64,000 bases of DNA from CADCWN01 sp046328475 (GCA_046328475.1 JAXLWN010000029.1:1-64000), one strand, 5' to 3'; counted from the stretch's first letter, positions 1-7,918 are shown. Made by a program: numbers and translations. The notes: a model not told the origin generated them from the letters alone.

Positions 1-11
1 CCTGCAACTCG

Positions 12-1037
12 TTACTTCGCCGCAAAAACCTCGGTCACCAGATCGCTCGGCGTCGGATCGGCCATCGCCTGCGCCTGGCGGGTGGCCTCGACGATGGCGT
101 GGCGCACGCGCGTCTCGATGGCGTCGCGCCCGGCGTCGTCGAGCAGGCCCCGGCAGGCAAGGCGGGCGGCGTAGCGCGCGATCGGGTCGCGGTCGCGCCG
201 CCAGCGGGCGATCTCCTCGGGCGGGCGATAGCCCTTGTCGTCGTCGTCGCTGGTGTGGGGCGCGAAGCGGTAGGTCTTGGCCTCGATCAGCGTCGGACCT
301 TCCCCCGCGAGTGCGTGTTCCACCGCCGCGCGCGTCACCTCGGCGACCGCCTCCGGGTCGTTGCCATCCACCGTGACGCCGGGGAAGCCGTAGGCCGCCG
401 CGCGATCGGAAATGTTGGCGATCGCCATCTGCTTCCGCTGCGGCACCGAGATCGCGTAGCCGTTATTCTCGCAGACGAAGATCACCGGCAGCCGGTGGAT
501 GCCCGCGAAGTTCAAGCCCTCGTGGAAATCCCCCTGGCTCGTCGCGCCGTCACCGAAGTGGGTGATGATCACCTGCCCGGTGCGGCGCAGCTTTGCCGCG
601 TAGGCCGCGCCCGCCGCGTGCGGGATCTGCGTGGCGATCTCGCTCGACTGCGTGACGATGTTCAGGTCGGCGCGGCTGTAGTGCCCCGGCATCTGCCGCC
701 CGCCGGTGCTCGGGTCGTCGCGCTTGGCGAAGGCCGCCATCATGATGTCGAACGGCGTCATCCCGTAGGCCAGCACCCCCGCGAGGCTGCGGTAGTAGGG
801 ATAGATGACCGTGCGCTCGCGCGGCATCGCCAGCGCCGAGCCAACCTGCACCGCCTCGTGCCCGTCGCAGGGGATCGCCAGCGGGATCGCTCCCGCGCGC
901 TGCATCTGGAGCAACCGCTCGCTCAACCGCCGCGCCAGCACCATCGTCTCATAGACGCATAGCTGCTCCTCCGGCGAAAAAATGCCCGCCTCGGCCGCTA
1001 ACGCCACACCCGTACCTTCAATCAACCCGGTGACCAT
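12..1037 (-). CDS. 2-oxoacid dehydrogenase E1 component, alpha subunit
   Basis: Thiamine-diphosphate-dependent E1 alpha subunit of a cytosolic 2-oxoacid dehydrogenase complex (pyruvate, branched-chain or acetoin type). With E1 beta it decarboxylates the 2-oxoacid and acylates the lipoyl group of E2. The 341-residue chain carries the ThDP motif: GDG at 162-164 and NN at 191-192, with TSQGDFHEGLNFA between them. ATG at 1037 is chosen over an in-frame upstream start at 1082 because AAGGAG lies 7 bases before it. The gene ends 11 bases from the window edge, so an E1 beta gene may follow outside. It is the last visible gene of the minus-strand paa block. The substrate cannot be decided from sequence. 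Confidence 0.9.
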   Translation of the reverse strand: MVTGLIEGTGVALAAEAGIFSPEEQLCVYETMVLARRLSERLLQMQRAGAIPLAIPCDGHEAVQVGSALAMPRERTVIYPYYRSLAGVLAYGMTPFDIMMAAFAKRDDPSTGGRQMPGHYSRADLNIVTQSSEIATQIPHAAGAAYAAKLRRTGQVIITHFGDGATSQGDFHEGLNFAGIHRLPVIFVCENNGYAISVPQRKQMAIANISDRAAAYGFPGVTVDGNDPEAVAEVTRAAVEHALAGEGPTLIEAKTYRFAPHTSDDDDKGYRPPEEIARWRRDRDPIARYAARLACRGLLDDAGRDAIETRVRHAIVEATRQAQAMADPTPSDLVTEVFAAK

Positions 1038-1121
1038 GGCTCGACTCCTTAGATATCCACCCACAGCGTTGTCTATTCCCACTGCGGTCTCTCGCTCGCG
1101 CCTCGCCGATGGGGCGCGGGG

Positions 1122-1672
1122 TCAGACCGCCTTGAATGCCTCGAATGGCTGGCGGCAGCCGTTGCAGTAGTAGATTGATCGACATAACGTCGGGCCGAAA
1201 CGGTTTTCTTGCAGCGTGTTCTTCGACCCGCAATAGGGGCAGGTCGGCAGCGCCGCGCGCACCCGCCCGAGCGGATTGAGATCGACCACACCATCCGCCG
1301 TGAACGCGGGCGCATCCTCGGGCGGCGCGAAGCCCGCCGCGCGCAGCGCCGCCTGCCCGGTTGGCGTGATCCGCTCGCTCGACCACTGCTCCGCGAACGT
1401 CAGCCCCACCCGCACGCGCGGCGCGACCCCAGCGCCGCCACCCGTTCCTCGACCTCGCGCCGGATCACCTCGATCGCCGGGCAGGCCACGAAGGTCGGCA
1501 GCAGCGCCACCCGCGCCTCCTCCCCATCCACCTCGACCGCGTGTACGACGCCCAGGTCCACGATCGAGATCGTCGGAATCTCCGGGTCATGCACCGCGCG
1601 CAGCGCCTCCCACACGCGGGCTTCGCAGTCGGGTAGTCGGGTAGTCGGGTAGTCGGGGAGTGTCCTACTCAT
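1122..1672 (-). CDS. paaD: phenylacetyl-CoA epoxidase subunit PaaD (one frameshift)
   Basis: Accessory subunit of the ring-1,2-phenylacetyl-CoA epoxidase, thought in the family to help Fe-S or metal maturation of the complex. The N-terminal half (from 1672) has the MIP18/PaaD signature around residues 25-60 (AVHDPEIPTISIVDLG). The C-terminal half carries the zinc-ribbon-like cysteines CPYCG, then C, then CNGC. The halves lie in different frames and join near 1410-1425, so one indel separates them. The first codons are read from an octamer repeat (translated as PDYPTTRLPD), so the true start may lie further in. It follows paaC on the same strand after a repeat array. Confidence 0.85.
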
Positions 1673-1716
1673 CGCTCGTCACTCTACTCAGCACTCAGCA
1701 CTCAGCACTCAGCACT
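1628..1716. repeat. tandem octamer and heptamer array between paaC and paaD
   Basis: About 3.5 copies of the 8-mer GGGTAGTC (1629-1657) are followed, after a short spacer, by four copies of the 7-mer ACTCAGC (about 1686-1716). Read on the minus strand, the heptamer block begins about 10 bases after the paaC stop as AGTGCTGAGTGCTGAG. Confidence 0.9.
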
Positions 1717-1722
1717 TCGTCA

Positions 1723-2562
1723 TCACCACTCTGCGCCCGGTTCCTGGCGGTAGACCATCGTCATCTCTTCCCAGAGGCGGGTGAACGCCGGATCGTGGTG
1801 GCCGGTGCGCCCGCCGATCACCGGAGTGATCGTCGGGGCGTAGGCACCGTCAGCCGCTTGCTCGGCCGGGAAGGAGGATGCAATTCGGCGAAGATCGGCG
1901 CGAGCGCGGCCAGCCACTCGGCGCGGAGCGCGGCGAAGGGGCGCGGGAGGATGTTTGCCGCCAACAGCGACGATTCACCCGCCAGCGGCGAGAAGCAATC
2001 GAGCGCGGCGGGCCGAGGGCGTCCAGCGCGGCGACCAGGCGCGACGGCCCGCGTCGTCGTTCGCCAGTCGGCGCAGCCAGCTATCGAAGTGCTGCAAGTG
2101 GTACGCCTCCTCGCGCCGTAGCTTGCCAACCAGCCCGGCGAGCGGTGCGTAGGACGAGCGCGACAGCGCCGCGAGACGCACCGCGTCGGCGGTGTCGTAG
2201 AGGTAGCGGCGCGCGATCGAGGTCGCCCAGTCGCCCCGGTCGAGGTCGAGCAACCGCGCCTGCCGGAACCCGGCCACATCGCGGTCGTAGGCAATGACAT
2301 CGGCACTGCGCCCGGCGAGCGGCGCGAGCAGTTCGTAGAGTGCGCGGGCGTGTCCGATCTCGTCCTGCGCGATCGAGCTGTAGGCGACATCCTCCTCCAG
2401 CACCGGGGCGATGCCGGTCCATTCGGAGTCCCAGAAGCCGAGCACGAATTCGTCGTCGGCCAGCGCCAGCAGCAATTCGGCCAGCGCCTCGTGCGCCTCG
2501 GCGGTGAGCAACGCGGCATCCTCCAGCATGCGCGGCATGGCGGTCGTCGCGATCGGCACCAT
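1723..2562 (-). CDS. paaC: phenylacetyl-CoA epoxidase subunit PaaC (two frameshifts)
   Basis: Structural ferritin-like partner of PaaA in the phenylacetyl-CoA epoxidase. The segment 2562-2040 reads as PaaC with two ExxH-type motifs (DEIGHARALYELL and EEAYHLQHFDSWL). The frame then changes near 2035 (LDCFSPLAGESSLLAANILP continues in another frame) and again near 1880 (ending EMTMVYRQEPGAEW). The ATG at 2562 is preferred to the GTG at 2565, with GAGGGAG upstream. It begins 6 bases after paaB. The PaaC call is firm from neighbours and motifs. The broken frame is probably a sequence error. Confidence 0.88.
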
Positions 2563-2568
2563 CACATC

Positions 2569-2877
2569 CTACTCCCTCGCCCGGTGGGCCACCGGTGCCG
2601 TCCCGGCCCGCTCCCGCGCCTCGGCCAGCTTCTCGTTGATGCGATACCCCGCCGGGACCCGGTACGACCGGTCGAGCGGCGGGCGCAGGAGATCGGCGTC
2701 GTTCACTTCGGCAATTGCCTCGCGCGCCACCACCCAGAGCCGCAAACTCTCGTTGCGCCGACTGTAGAACTCGCGCGCGTAGTGCAGCGCCAGCGCCTCG
2801 TCCGGGGCGCGCAGGTTCCCGACGTGCTTCATCGCCTCCCCCTCGCGCTCCTGCCGGAAGACTTCGTAGACGTGCAT
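2569..2877 (-). CDS. paaB: phenylacetyl-CoA epoxidase subunit PaaB
   Basis: Small 102-residue subunit of the phenylacetyl-CoA epoxidase, of the PaaB family length (about 95-105). It opens with the typical MHVYEVFRQEREGE and has the ALHYAREFYSRR segment in the middle. In the family PaaB bridges PaaAC heterodimers and has no catalytic metal. It is intact, unlike its neighbours paaC and paaD. It lies between paaA (separated by about 100 bases of inverted repeat) and paaC (6-base gap), which fixes its identity. Confidence 0.93.
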   Translation of the reverse strand: MHVYEVFRQEREGEAMKHVGNLRAPDEALALHYAREFYSRRNESLRLWVVAREAIAEVNDADLLRPPLDRSYRVPAGYRINEKLAEARERAGTAPVAHRARE

Positions 2878-2887
2878 GTCGCTGCGC

Positions 2888-2998
2888 TCCAGTAGTCAGT
2901 AGCCAGTAGTCAGTAGTCAGTGAGTTTGTGGGCCAGTGTGTCAGTGCGTCAGTGCTTCCGTTCTTTCTGACTACTGACTACTGGCTGCTGACTACTTC
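2888..2998. repeat. inverted pair of heptamer arrays between paaA and paaB
   Basis: The left arm is built from AGTAGTC-type heptamers (2891-2922). The right arm is built from the complementary GACTACT-type units (2968-2996), with a loop of about 45 bases. On the minus strand this can fold as a long hairpin between paaA and paaB. The right arm supplies the paaA stop codon (last residues VVSSQ). Confidence 0.9.
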
Positions 2999-3931
2999 TC
3001 CCAAAATAACGTCCCGAACCCACGCCGTGTCATCATAGTGAAGCTGGCGGAAGGCGAGGCGGTCGGCGGATTTGGGGCCGTGGCCGGTCACGACGTGGCG
3101 CAGTTCGTCCCAGTCGGGTTCGGTGTAGCGCCAGCGTTGCTCCGACTCGTCATAATGCAGGGCGGGATCGGGGATGGTCAGGCCGATCTCGCGGATGCGC
3201 GGGACGTAGATGCTCAGGAACTCCTGGCGCAGCTCCTCGTTGGATTTTGCCTTGATCTTCCATTGCAGATCCCTGTCCTTGTCGGGCGGCGTGCGGAAGC
3301 CGTGCATCTGCATCAGCGGATTCCACCAGCGGGTGAGCGCCTCCTGCACCATCGCCCGCTGCCCCGGGGTGCCGTTCACCAGCGTCAGCACGATGTCGCG
3401 CCCGTGCATGACGTGGACCGATTCCTCCCAGCAGATCTTCTGCATCGTGCGGGCATAGGGGCCGTAGGAAGAATCGCGCAACGACTGCTGCGCGACGATC
3501 GCAGCGGCGTCGATCAGCCAGGCGATGATGCCAACGTCGCCCCAACTCTTCGTCGGGTAGTGGAAGACGTTGTGGAACTTGGTCCGCCCGGCCAGCAGGT
3601 CGGCCAGCATCGCCGCGCGCGACTTGCCCAGGTCCTCCGCGACGCGGTAGAGCAGTTGCGCGTGCCCGACCTCGTCCTGCACCTTCGAGGTCAGTGCCAG
3701 CTTGCGCCGCAGCGACGGGGCGCGCAGGATCCACTCGCGCTCCGGCAGCACGCCCATCAATTCGGAGTTGGCGTGCATCTCCACGAACTTCAGCACTTGC
3801 TGGCGATAGTCGTCCGGCAGCCAGTCGGTCGCCTCGGCCTTGCCCCCGGCGGCGATGTGCGCGAAAAACGCCTCGCGTCGCGCAGCCTCGTCCGGGTTGG
3901 CGAGCGTGCGGTCGGCAATCATGGTCGTCAT
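2978..3931 (-). CDS. paaA: phenylacetyl-CoA epoxidase catalytic subunit PaaA
   Basis: Catalytic diiron subunit of the multicomponent monooxygenase that epoxidises the ring of phenylacetyl-CoA in the aerobic phenylacetate pathway. The 317-residue protein is intact and shows both carboxylate-histidine iron motifs: E87..H90 in QDEVGHAQLLYRV and E170..H173 in WEESVHVMHGRD. The start at 3931 follows GAGGAGG and overlaps the stop of the upstream TetR gene by 4 bases (ATGA), so the two are probably translationally coupled. The last residues and stop codon lie in a tandem repeat. The electron-transfer reductase PaaE is not in the window. Confidence 0.95.
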   Translation of the reverse strand: MTTMIADRTLANPDEAARREAFFAHIAAGGKAEATDWLPDDYRQQVLKFVEMHANSELMGVLPEREWILRAPSLRRKLALTSKVQDEVGHAQLLYRVAEDLGKSRAAMLADLLAGRTKFHNVFHYPTKSWGDVGIIAWLIDAAAIVAQQSLRDSSYGPYARTMQKICWEESVHVMHGRDIVLTLVNGTPGQRAMVQEALTRWWNPLMQMHGFRTPPDKDRDLQWKIKAKSNEELRQEFLSIYVPRIREIGLTIPDPALHYDESEQRWRYTEPDWDELRHVVTGHGPKSADRLAFRQLHYDDTAWVRDVILGEVVSSQ

Positions 3932-4509
3932 CGTGCCTCCTCGCGGCGTTGCAGCCCGCCGAGTAGCAGGTCGGCATACTGCGCGGCCAGCTGCTCCGCA
4001 CCCACCGGCCCCGCGCGGTGATACCAGGTCGCGACGCCGTTCAGCGCCGACAAGACCATCGTCGCGGCCAGTTTCGGGTCGGCGGGCGCGAACGTGCCGT
4101 CGGCAATCCCCTCGGCGATGACCGTGCGGAATAACCGCTCGTACTCGTCGCGCTGCGCGGCAATCGCCTCGCGGTGCGGCGCGGAGAGGTGCTTCCAGTC
4201 GAACAGAAACACCGCTGCCTGCTCGATGGCCCCCGCCACGACACCGACATGTCCGGCGATCATCCTCCGCAGCCGCTCGTCGGCGGGCGCATCCGACGCC
4301 GCAATCGGCCTTGCCGCTTCGAAGAAGCGCCCAGCCGCGCCCGAGACGAGCGCCCACAACACTTCTTCCTTGGAGGAGATGTGCGCGTAGAGGCTACCCC
4401 CCTGCAAATCGAGTTCGCGCGCGATGTCGCGGACGGAGGTCGCGGAGTAGCCGCGCCGCCGGAAGAGCGCCCCCGCCGCCTGGTAAATCTGTTCGCGTCG
4501 CGTCTCCAT
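3928..4509 (-). CDS. TetR-family regulator of the paa genes (PaaR-like)
   Basis: Cytosolic TetR/AcrR repressor of 193 residues. The helix-turn-helix lies near residues 24-45 (TSVRDIARELDLQGGSLYAH). The larger C-terminal domain would bind the inducer, probably phenylacetyl-CoA or another acyl-CoA. It heads the paa block and overlaps paaA by 4 bases. A palindrome 20 bases upstream (4530-4543) closely resembles the operator described for Thermus thermophilus PaaR, which supports autoregulation. That the ligand is phenylacetyl-CoA is inferred from context only. Confidence 0.85.
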   Translation of the reverse strand: METRREQIYQAAGALFRRRGYSATSVRDIARELDLQGGSLYAHISSKEEVLWALVSGAAGRFFEAARPIAASDAPADERLRRMIAGHVGVVAGAIEQAAVFLFDWKHLSAPHREAIAAQRDEYERLFRTVIAEGIADGTFAPADPKLAATMVLSALNGVATWYHRAGPVGAEQLAAQYADLLLGGLQRREEAR

Positions 4510-4529
4510 GCCCCGTCTCCAGCGAAAAA

Positions 4530-4543
4530 CTAACGCTTGTTAG
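4530..4543. promoter_or_regulatory. PaaR-type operator
   Basis: CTAACGCTTGTTAG is a perfect 5-bp dyad with a 4-base spacer. It matches the PaaR consensus CNAACGNNCGTTNG known from Thermus at all but one position. It sits just upstream of the tetR-paaABCD transcript. Confidence 0.65.
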
Positions 4544-4571
4544 ATCCTACGAAGGGTAGCATCCGGTCGTT

Positions 4572-5345
4572 TCATTCGCAACGATTCAGTAGCTGCTTCT
4601 GAATGTGGACGCTCGTTTTTCCCGTGTACCTACCAGCAAGATCGGGGCCAGTTATCGCCACGGTAGGGGTGGCTCGCGAGCCGCCCTCGGCCACCGCGCG
4701 GGCGCGGCGCGACGCGCCCCTACCAGCCCATTGCCGCACCGCGCCGCGCAGCAGCAGCGGGTAGACCTCGTCCACGATCTCGACCAGCACGCCATCGGGC
4801 ACGCTCGTGACGCCGCGCACGACGAATTCATTGCGCAGCAGCACGATCGCCACGGTCGCGACGCGCGGGTGCAACGCTTCCGGCCGCACCTCGCCCCGGG
4901 CGACCGCGCGCCCCAGCACTTGCAGCCAGAGGCCGCTCCCGGCGTCGATCGCCTGCTCGCGAAACTGCGCCAGCAATTCGGGGTCGTTGCCGATGCTCGC
5001 CAGCAAGCCGCGCGCGAGGTCGCCACGCGGGGTGGACCATTGCCGATTGGCGCTCCGCAGCAATTCCAGCACGTCGCCGCGCAACTCGCCGGTGTCGGGG
5101 ACCGGCCACTCGTCGCGGATCAACTGCTGATACGCCGCGATCCCGAGCGCCGCCCGGTTCGGCCAGCGGCGGTAGAGCGCGTTCTTGTTCGTGCCCGCCC
5201 GTTTGGCGACCCGGTCCATGGTCAGTCTGGCGTAGCCGACCTCGATCAACTCATCGGCCGCCGCTTGCAGGATCGCCCCCTCCAGCGTCGCGCCGCGCCG
5301 TCGCGTCGCACCAGGAATGCGCGATTTGCCGGGATCATCAACCAT
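4572..5345 (-). CDS. TetR/AcrR-family transcriptional regulator
   Basis: A 257-residue DNA-binding repressor. The helix-turn-helix is at about residues 40-62 (MDRVAKRAGTNKNALYRRWPNR), followed by a TetR C-terminal ligand domain. About 40 extra residues at the C-terminus are basic and low in conservation. ATG at 5345 is chosen because GGAGAAGG precedes it. An upstream in-frame start at 5408 would run through the probable operator. It is divergent from the gene at 5492, and the shared spacer holds a cluster of GTAC half-sites, so it probably controls itself and that gene. The ligand is unknown. Confidence 0.85.
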   Translation of the reverse strand: MVDDPGKSRIPGATRRRGATLEGAILQAAADELIEVGYARLTMDRVAKRAGTNKNALYRRWPNRAALGIAAYQQLIRDEWPVPDTGELRGDVLELLRSANRQWSTPRGDLARGLLASIGNDPELLAQFREQAIDAGSGLWLQVLGRAVARGEVRPEALHPRVATVAIVLLRNEFVVRGVTSVPDGVLVEIVDEVYPLLLRGAVRQWAGRGASRRARAVAEGGSRATPTVAITGPDLAGRYTGKTSVHIQKQLLNRCE

Positions 5346-5359
5346 CAATCCTTCTCCAC

Positions 5360-5439
5360 GGTACGAAGCGTACTCTATTGTACCTGCAAACCCTGTGCAA
5401 AGGCGCAACGTCTTGGTAATATAAGGTACTATCGGTACC
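5360..5439. promoter_or_regulatory. GTAC half-site cluster in divergent promoter region
   Basis: Five GTAC tetramers occur at 5361, 5370, 5380, 5426 and 5435. They form the dyad GGTACTATCGGTACC (5425-5439) and the weaker dyad GGTACGAAGCGTACT (5360-5374). TACAAT on the minus strand (5378-5383) overlaps the third site and could be the -10 box of the tetR gene. These are probably the operators of the TetR at 4572-5345. Confidence 0.55.
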
Positions 5440-5491
5440 CTAATAGTGCAGGCAAGGGTGCCCGCACAGGGGAGTATGAGGGGTGTGCGGC

Positions 5492-6508
5492 ATGCGCGGC
5501 AAAGGGATCAACTACGACACCGGGTTCATCAATAAGGGCAATAGCTCGCGCGAACTGTTCGATCCGGCGGTCGTGCGGCGCGAGATTGTGATCATTCGCG
5601 ACGATCTGCACTGCAACACCATCCGCGTCACCGGCGGCGATCCCGAACGGCTGGAGACCGCCGCCGCCATCGCCGCCGAGGCGGGCCTGGAGGTCTGGTT
5701 CGCGCCCTTCACCTGCGACCTGACCTTCGCGGAGATGCTGGCGCTGCTCACCGATTGCGCCGGGCGCGCGGAGCGGATTCGCCAGCGGGGGGCCGAGGTG
5801 GTGCTGGTGCTCGGGGCCGAACTGAGCCTGCTGAACCACGGCTTCCTGCCCGGCGACACTATTGGCGACCGACTGGCGCTCCTGGGCGACCGAGCGCGAC
5901 TCCGCGAACTGCTCCCGGCGATCCCCCCGCGCATCAACGAGTTCCTGGGCCAGGCCGTGCCGCTGGTCCGCGAGCGGTTCGGCGGCAAGCTCACCTACGC
6001 CGCGATGCCGTTCGAAGGCGTCGATTGGGCACCGTTCGACTTCGTCTCGCTTGACCTCTACCGCACCGCCGAAGTCGCCGCCCGCTTCGCCGACAGCGTG
6101 CGCGCCCTGGTGCTGGAGGGCAAGCCGGTCGCGATCACCGAATTCGGCACCTGCGCCTACCAGGGCGCTGCCGACAAGAGCGTGCAATCCGCATTCATCA
6201 TCGTCTGGGACGAAGCGACCGCCAAACCGCTCCACCTGAATGGCGCATACGCGCGCGACGAGGCGGAACAGGCGAACTACCTGCGCGAACTCCTGACGAT
6301 TTTCGACGCGGCGGGGGTCGATACCACGCACGTCTTCACGTTCGCTGGCTACAACCTGCCGACCCGCAGCACCCCGCGCGACGACCTTGACCTCGCCTCA
6401 TACGGCATCGTCACCGTGTTCGAAGATCGGCACGGCACGACCTATCCCGACATGACCTGGGAGCCGAAGCTCGCGTTCACTGCGCTGGCTGACTATTATG
6501 GCGGCTGA
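5492..6508 (+). CDS. TIM-barrel glycosidase-like protein (often labelled abortive infection protein)
   Basis: A 338-residue intact cytosolic protein. It resembles an actinobacterial family starting RGKGINYDTGF that databases often label abortive infection protein. The fold looks like a glycoside-hydrolase TIM barrel: a VWFAPFTCDLT strand, then FVSLDLYR, AITEFGTCAYQG with a candidate catalytic Glu, and a C-terminal WEPKLAFTALADYY. No signal peptide is visible. ATG at 5492 with GAGGGG upstream is preferred to the GTG at 5483. Its substrate and any phage role are unknown. It is divergent from a TetR gene that probably regulates it. Confidence 0.6.
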   Translation: MRGKGINYDTGFINKGNSSRELFDPAVVRREIVIIRDDLHCNTIRVTGGDPERLETAAAIAAEAGLEVWFAPFTCDLTFAEMLALLTDCAGRAERIRQRGAEVVLVLGAELSLLNHGFLPGDTIGDRLALLGDRARLRELLPAIPPRINEFLGQAVPLVRERFGGKLTYAAMPFEGVDWAPFDFVSLDLYRTAEVAARFADSVRALVLEGKPVAITEFGTCAYQGAADKSVQSAFIIVWDEATAKPLHLNGAYARDEAEQANYLRELLTIFDAAGVDTTHVFTFAGYNLPTRSTPRDDLDLASYGIVTVFEDRHGTTYPDMTWEPKLAFTALADYYGG

Positions 6509-6515
6509 GCGTTAT

Positions 6516-6629
6516 CTAGCCGAGCGAGCTATTGCCTCCGCCAACGTCGGGGAAGCCGCCGCCGGTGATCTGCCCGACCGTGCCATGCACGACCAGGCGC
6601 GGCGTGTCGCAGGTCCGTTTGCGCGCCAT
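6516..6629 (-). CDS. orphan RiPP-precursor-like peptide with lasso-type leader
   Basis: A 37-residue ORF with a strong ribosome site (AGGAGGAGG, 6636-6644). The N-terminal half has the P-x-L-x3-G pattern and a Thr near the leader end (CDTPRLVVHG, then QIT) typical of lasso-peptide leaders. A Cys stands where Tyr is usual in the YxxP motif. The C-terminal half is glycine-rich (GGGFPDVGGGNSSLG) like a core peptide, but its only Asp is at core position 5-6, earlier than the 7-9 needed for a normal lasso ring. No cyclase or protease gene lies nearby. It is convergent with the gene ending at 6508. Confidence 0.5.
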   Translation of the reverse strand: MARKRTCDTPRLVVHGTVGQITGGGFPDVGGGNSSLG

Positions 6630-6844
6630 GCTGGACCTCCTCCTGCGTGCTGCCACCTCCCGGCGGCCACCCGCAACCACGTAGGTGCGCGGTGGGGTGG
6701 TCCGTCAAACCAGGGAGATGAGAGCGGGTGGGCTGCGGCTCGCCCGCCCCGTTGTGCTGGTGTGCGTGACGACGCGCGATTCGCCGACGTAGAGCGGGAT
6801 GCGGGCGCGCGCCAGCACAGTCCAGCAAAGCCGAGAGGTGTCGC

Positions 6845-6997
6845 ATGGCCGAGAACATCGACGGCGAGCTCACCCGCGTCGTCGGGGGTATCGTCGCGCT
6901 CATCGCCTTCGGTGGCGTCGTCGTCTTCGTCTGCTTCCCGCTGTTCATGTGGCTCTTCATCGCCGTGGCCTGGAATGCGATGGGCGGGCGCTCCTGA
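6845..6997 (+). CDS. small single-span membrane protein
   Basis: A 50-residue ORF, not matched to a known family. It has a short polar N-terminus (MAENIDGELTRVV), one long hydrophobic segment from about residue 13 to 45, and a GGRS tail. GAGAGG lies at 6833-6838, 6 bases before the ATG, which is why I accept it as a gene. It may sit in the cytoplasmic membrane. Function is unknown. Confidence 0.55.
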   Translation: MAENIDGELTRVVGGIVALIAFGGVVVFVCFPLFMWLFIAVAWNAMGGRS

Positions 6998-7388
6998 GCG
7001 CCGGTGACCGGCGACGCCCCACCAGCCCGATGCCGCCCGCGACGCAGGCGCTGCCCAGCAAGTTGGACGCCTGGGCTGAACAGTTGCGGGCGCGTTACCC
7101 CGAACACACCGAGGCGATCCGCCGTCGCCGCGCCGGGGCCTGCGCCAACCGCGCGGGGACGACGATCGGGACCCAGGACCGCCCCAAGGAGTGGCGGCGA
7201 CCCCGCAGTGCGTGGGGTGGATTCTCGCTACCCGAGCCCCTCTCGCGTCCCCGGTGGCGGTGCTCGGCTGCGCGTGGCCGTCGCGTGTCCTGTGCGGGCA
7301 GGAGCGGCGGGCAGCGGCGGTGCCGTGCCCTCGGCCCGTGTCGGGGCGGCGCTCGACGCTCGCCGACCGCGCGGCTGGCGAGCGCCGC
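6998..7388. other. spacer with no supported gene
   Basis: Open frames here lack ribosome sites and recognisable composition. A frame from 7030 starts with plausible helical sequence (KLDAWAEQLRARYPEHTEAI) and then degrades to arginine-rich noise, so it may be a gene remnant. Confidence 0.4.
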
Positions 7389-7682
7389 TCAGGTGGAGTC
7401 ACGGCTCCCTGGGGCCGTCCCGACGCGCGTCCCGGCGCGCTCGACGCCGGAACCGGACGCGGACTTCAGCTCGATCTTGGTGAAGTTGAGCGCTGTCTGC
7501 GGGTCGTTGGCGGTGGTCGGGCGGCTCGTCAGGCCCCACTGCGACGGGTCGCCCGCAGTCAGCCCCCACTGGCTGGGATCGCCCTGCACGCCCGCGCCCA
7601 CCGCACCAGCCGCGAGTAGCAGCGCCAGCGCGCCGCCCGCGACCATGTGCTGCGCCCGCTCGCGCATCCCATGCTTCGTCAT
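7389..7682 (-). CDS. small secreted protein with duplicated GDPSQWGLT motif
   Basis: A 97-residue protein with a basic N-terminus and a hydrophobic stretch (GGALALLLAAGAVGAG, about residues 14-29) that reads as a signal peptide. The mature part opens with two tandem copies of GDPSQWGLT separated by one Ala. I do not recognise the family. ATG at 7682 follows GGAGG at good distance and is preferred to the upstream start at 7733. A pair of nested palindromes lies between it and the divergent remnant at 7919. Probably exported; function unknown. Confidence 0.6.
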   Translation of the reverse strand: MTKHGMRERAQHMVAGGALALLLAAGAVGAGVQGDPSQWGLTAGDPSQWGLTSRPTTANDPQTALNFTKIELKSASGSGVERAGTRVGTAPGSRDST

Positions 7683-7765
7683 CGTGGCCTCCTCGCCCTC
7701 CATCTCGCCGCGCGTCGTCGCGCCGCATCGCATGGACCAGCCTACGCTACCGCGACGCGCAGGGC

Positions 7766-7804
7766 GGTGACGGCGGTCACCGCTGTCGGGTGACCGCCGT
7801 CACG
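7766..7804. promoter_or_regulatory. tandem dyads forming a 14-bp perfect inverted repeat
   Basis: Two dyads, GGTGACGGCGGTCACC (7766-7781) and GGTGACCGCCGTCACG (7789-7804), share the half-sites GTGAC/GTCAC. Together they make a perfect 14-bp inverted repeat (7768-7781 with 7789-7802) around a 7-base loop. The position between divergent genes suggests operators. A hairpin role is also possible. Confidence 0.5.
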
Positions 7805-7918
7805 ATCGTTGCCCGCTCTGTTCATCGGGCAAGCCCGGCCCGTGGGCGGCGACCGATTCGCAACTACAGCGCGCGACACTGCGGGCTCGCCAGCCCGCGC
7901 GCACAAGGAGGTCGCCGC

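Noticed and set aside
99..962. Long plus-strand open frame opposite the first E1 alpha gene
   Set aside because: Arginine/valine-rich shadow of a clear minus-strand gene; GC-rich DNA gives many such frames.
1686..1716. CRISPR array
   Set aside because: Tandem heptamers have no spacers and no cas genes are present in the window.
7030..7390. Plus-strand frame MPPATQALPSKLDAWAEQLR
   Set aside because: Only the first 25 codons look protein-like, there is no ribosome site, and the rest is arginine-rich noise.
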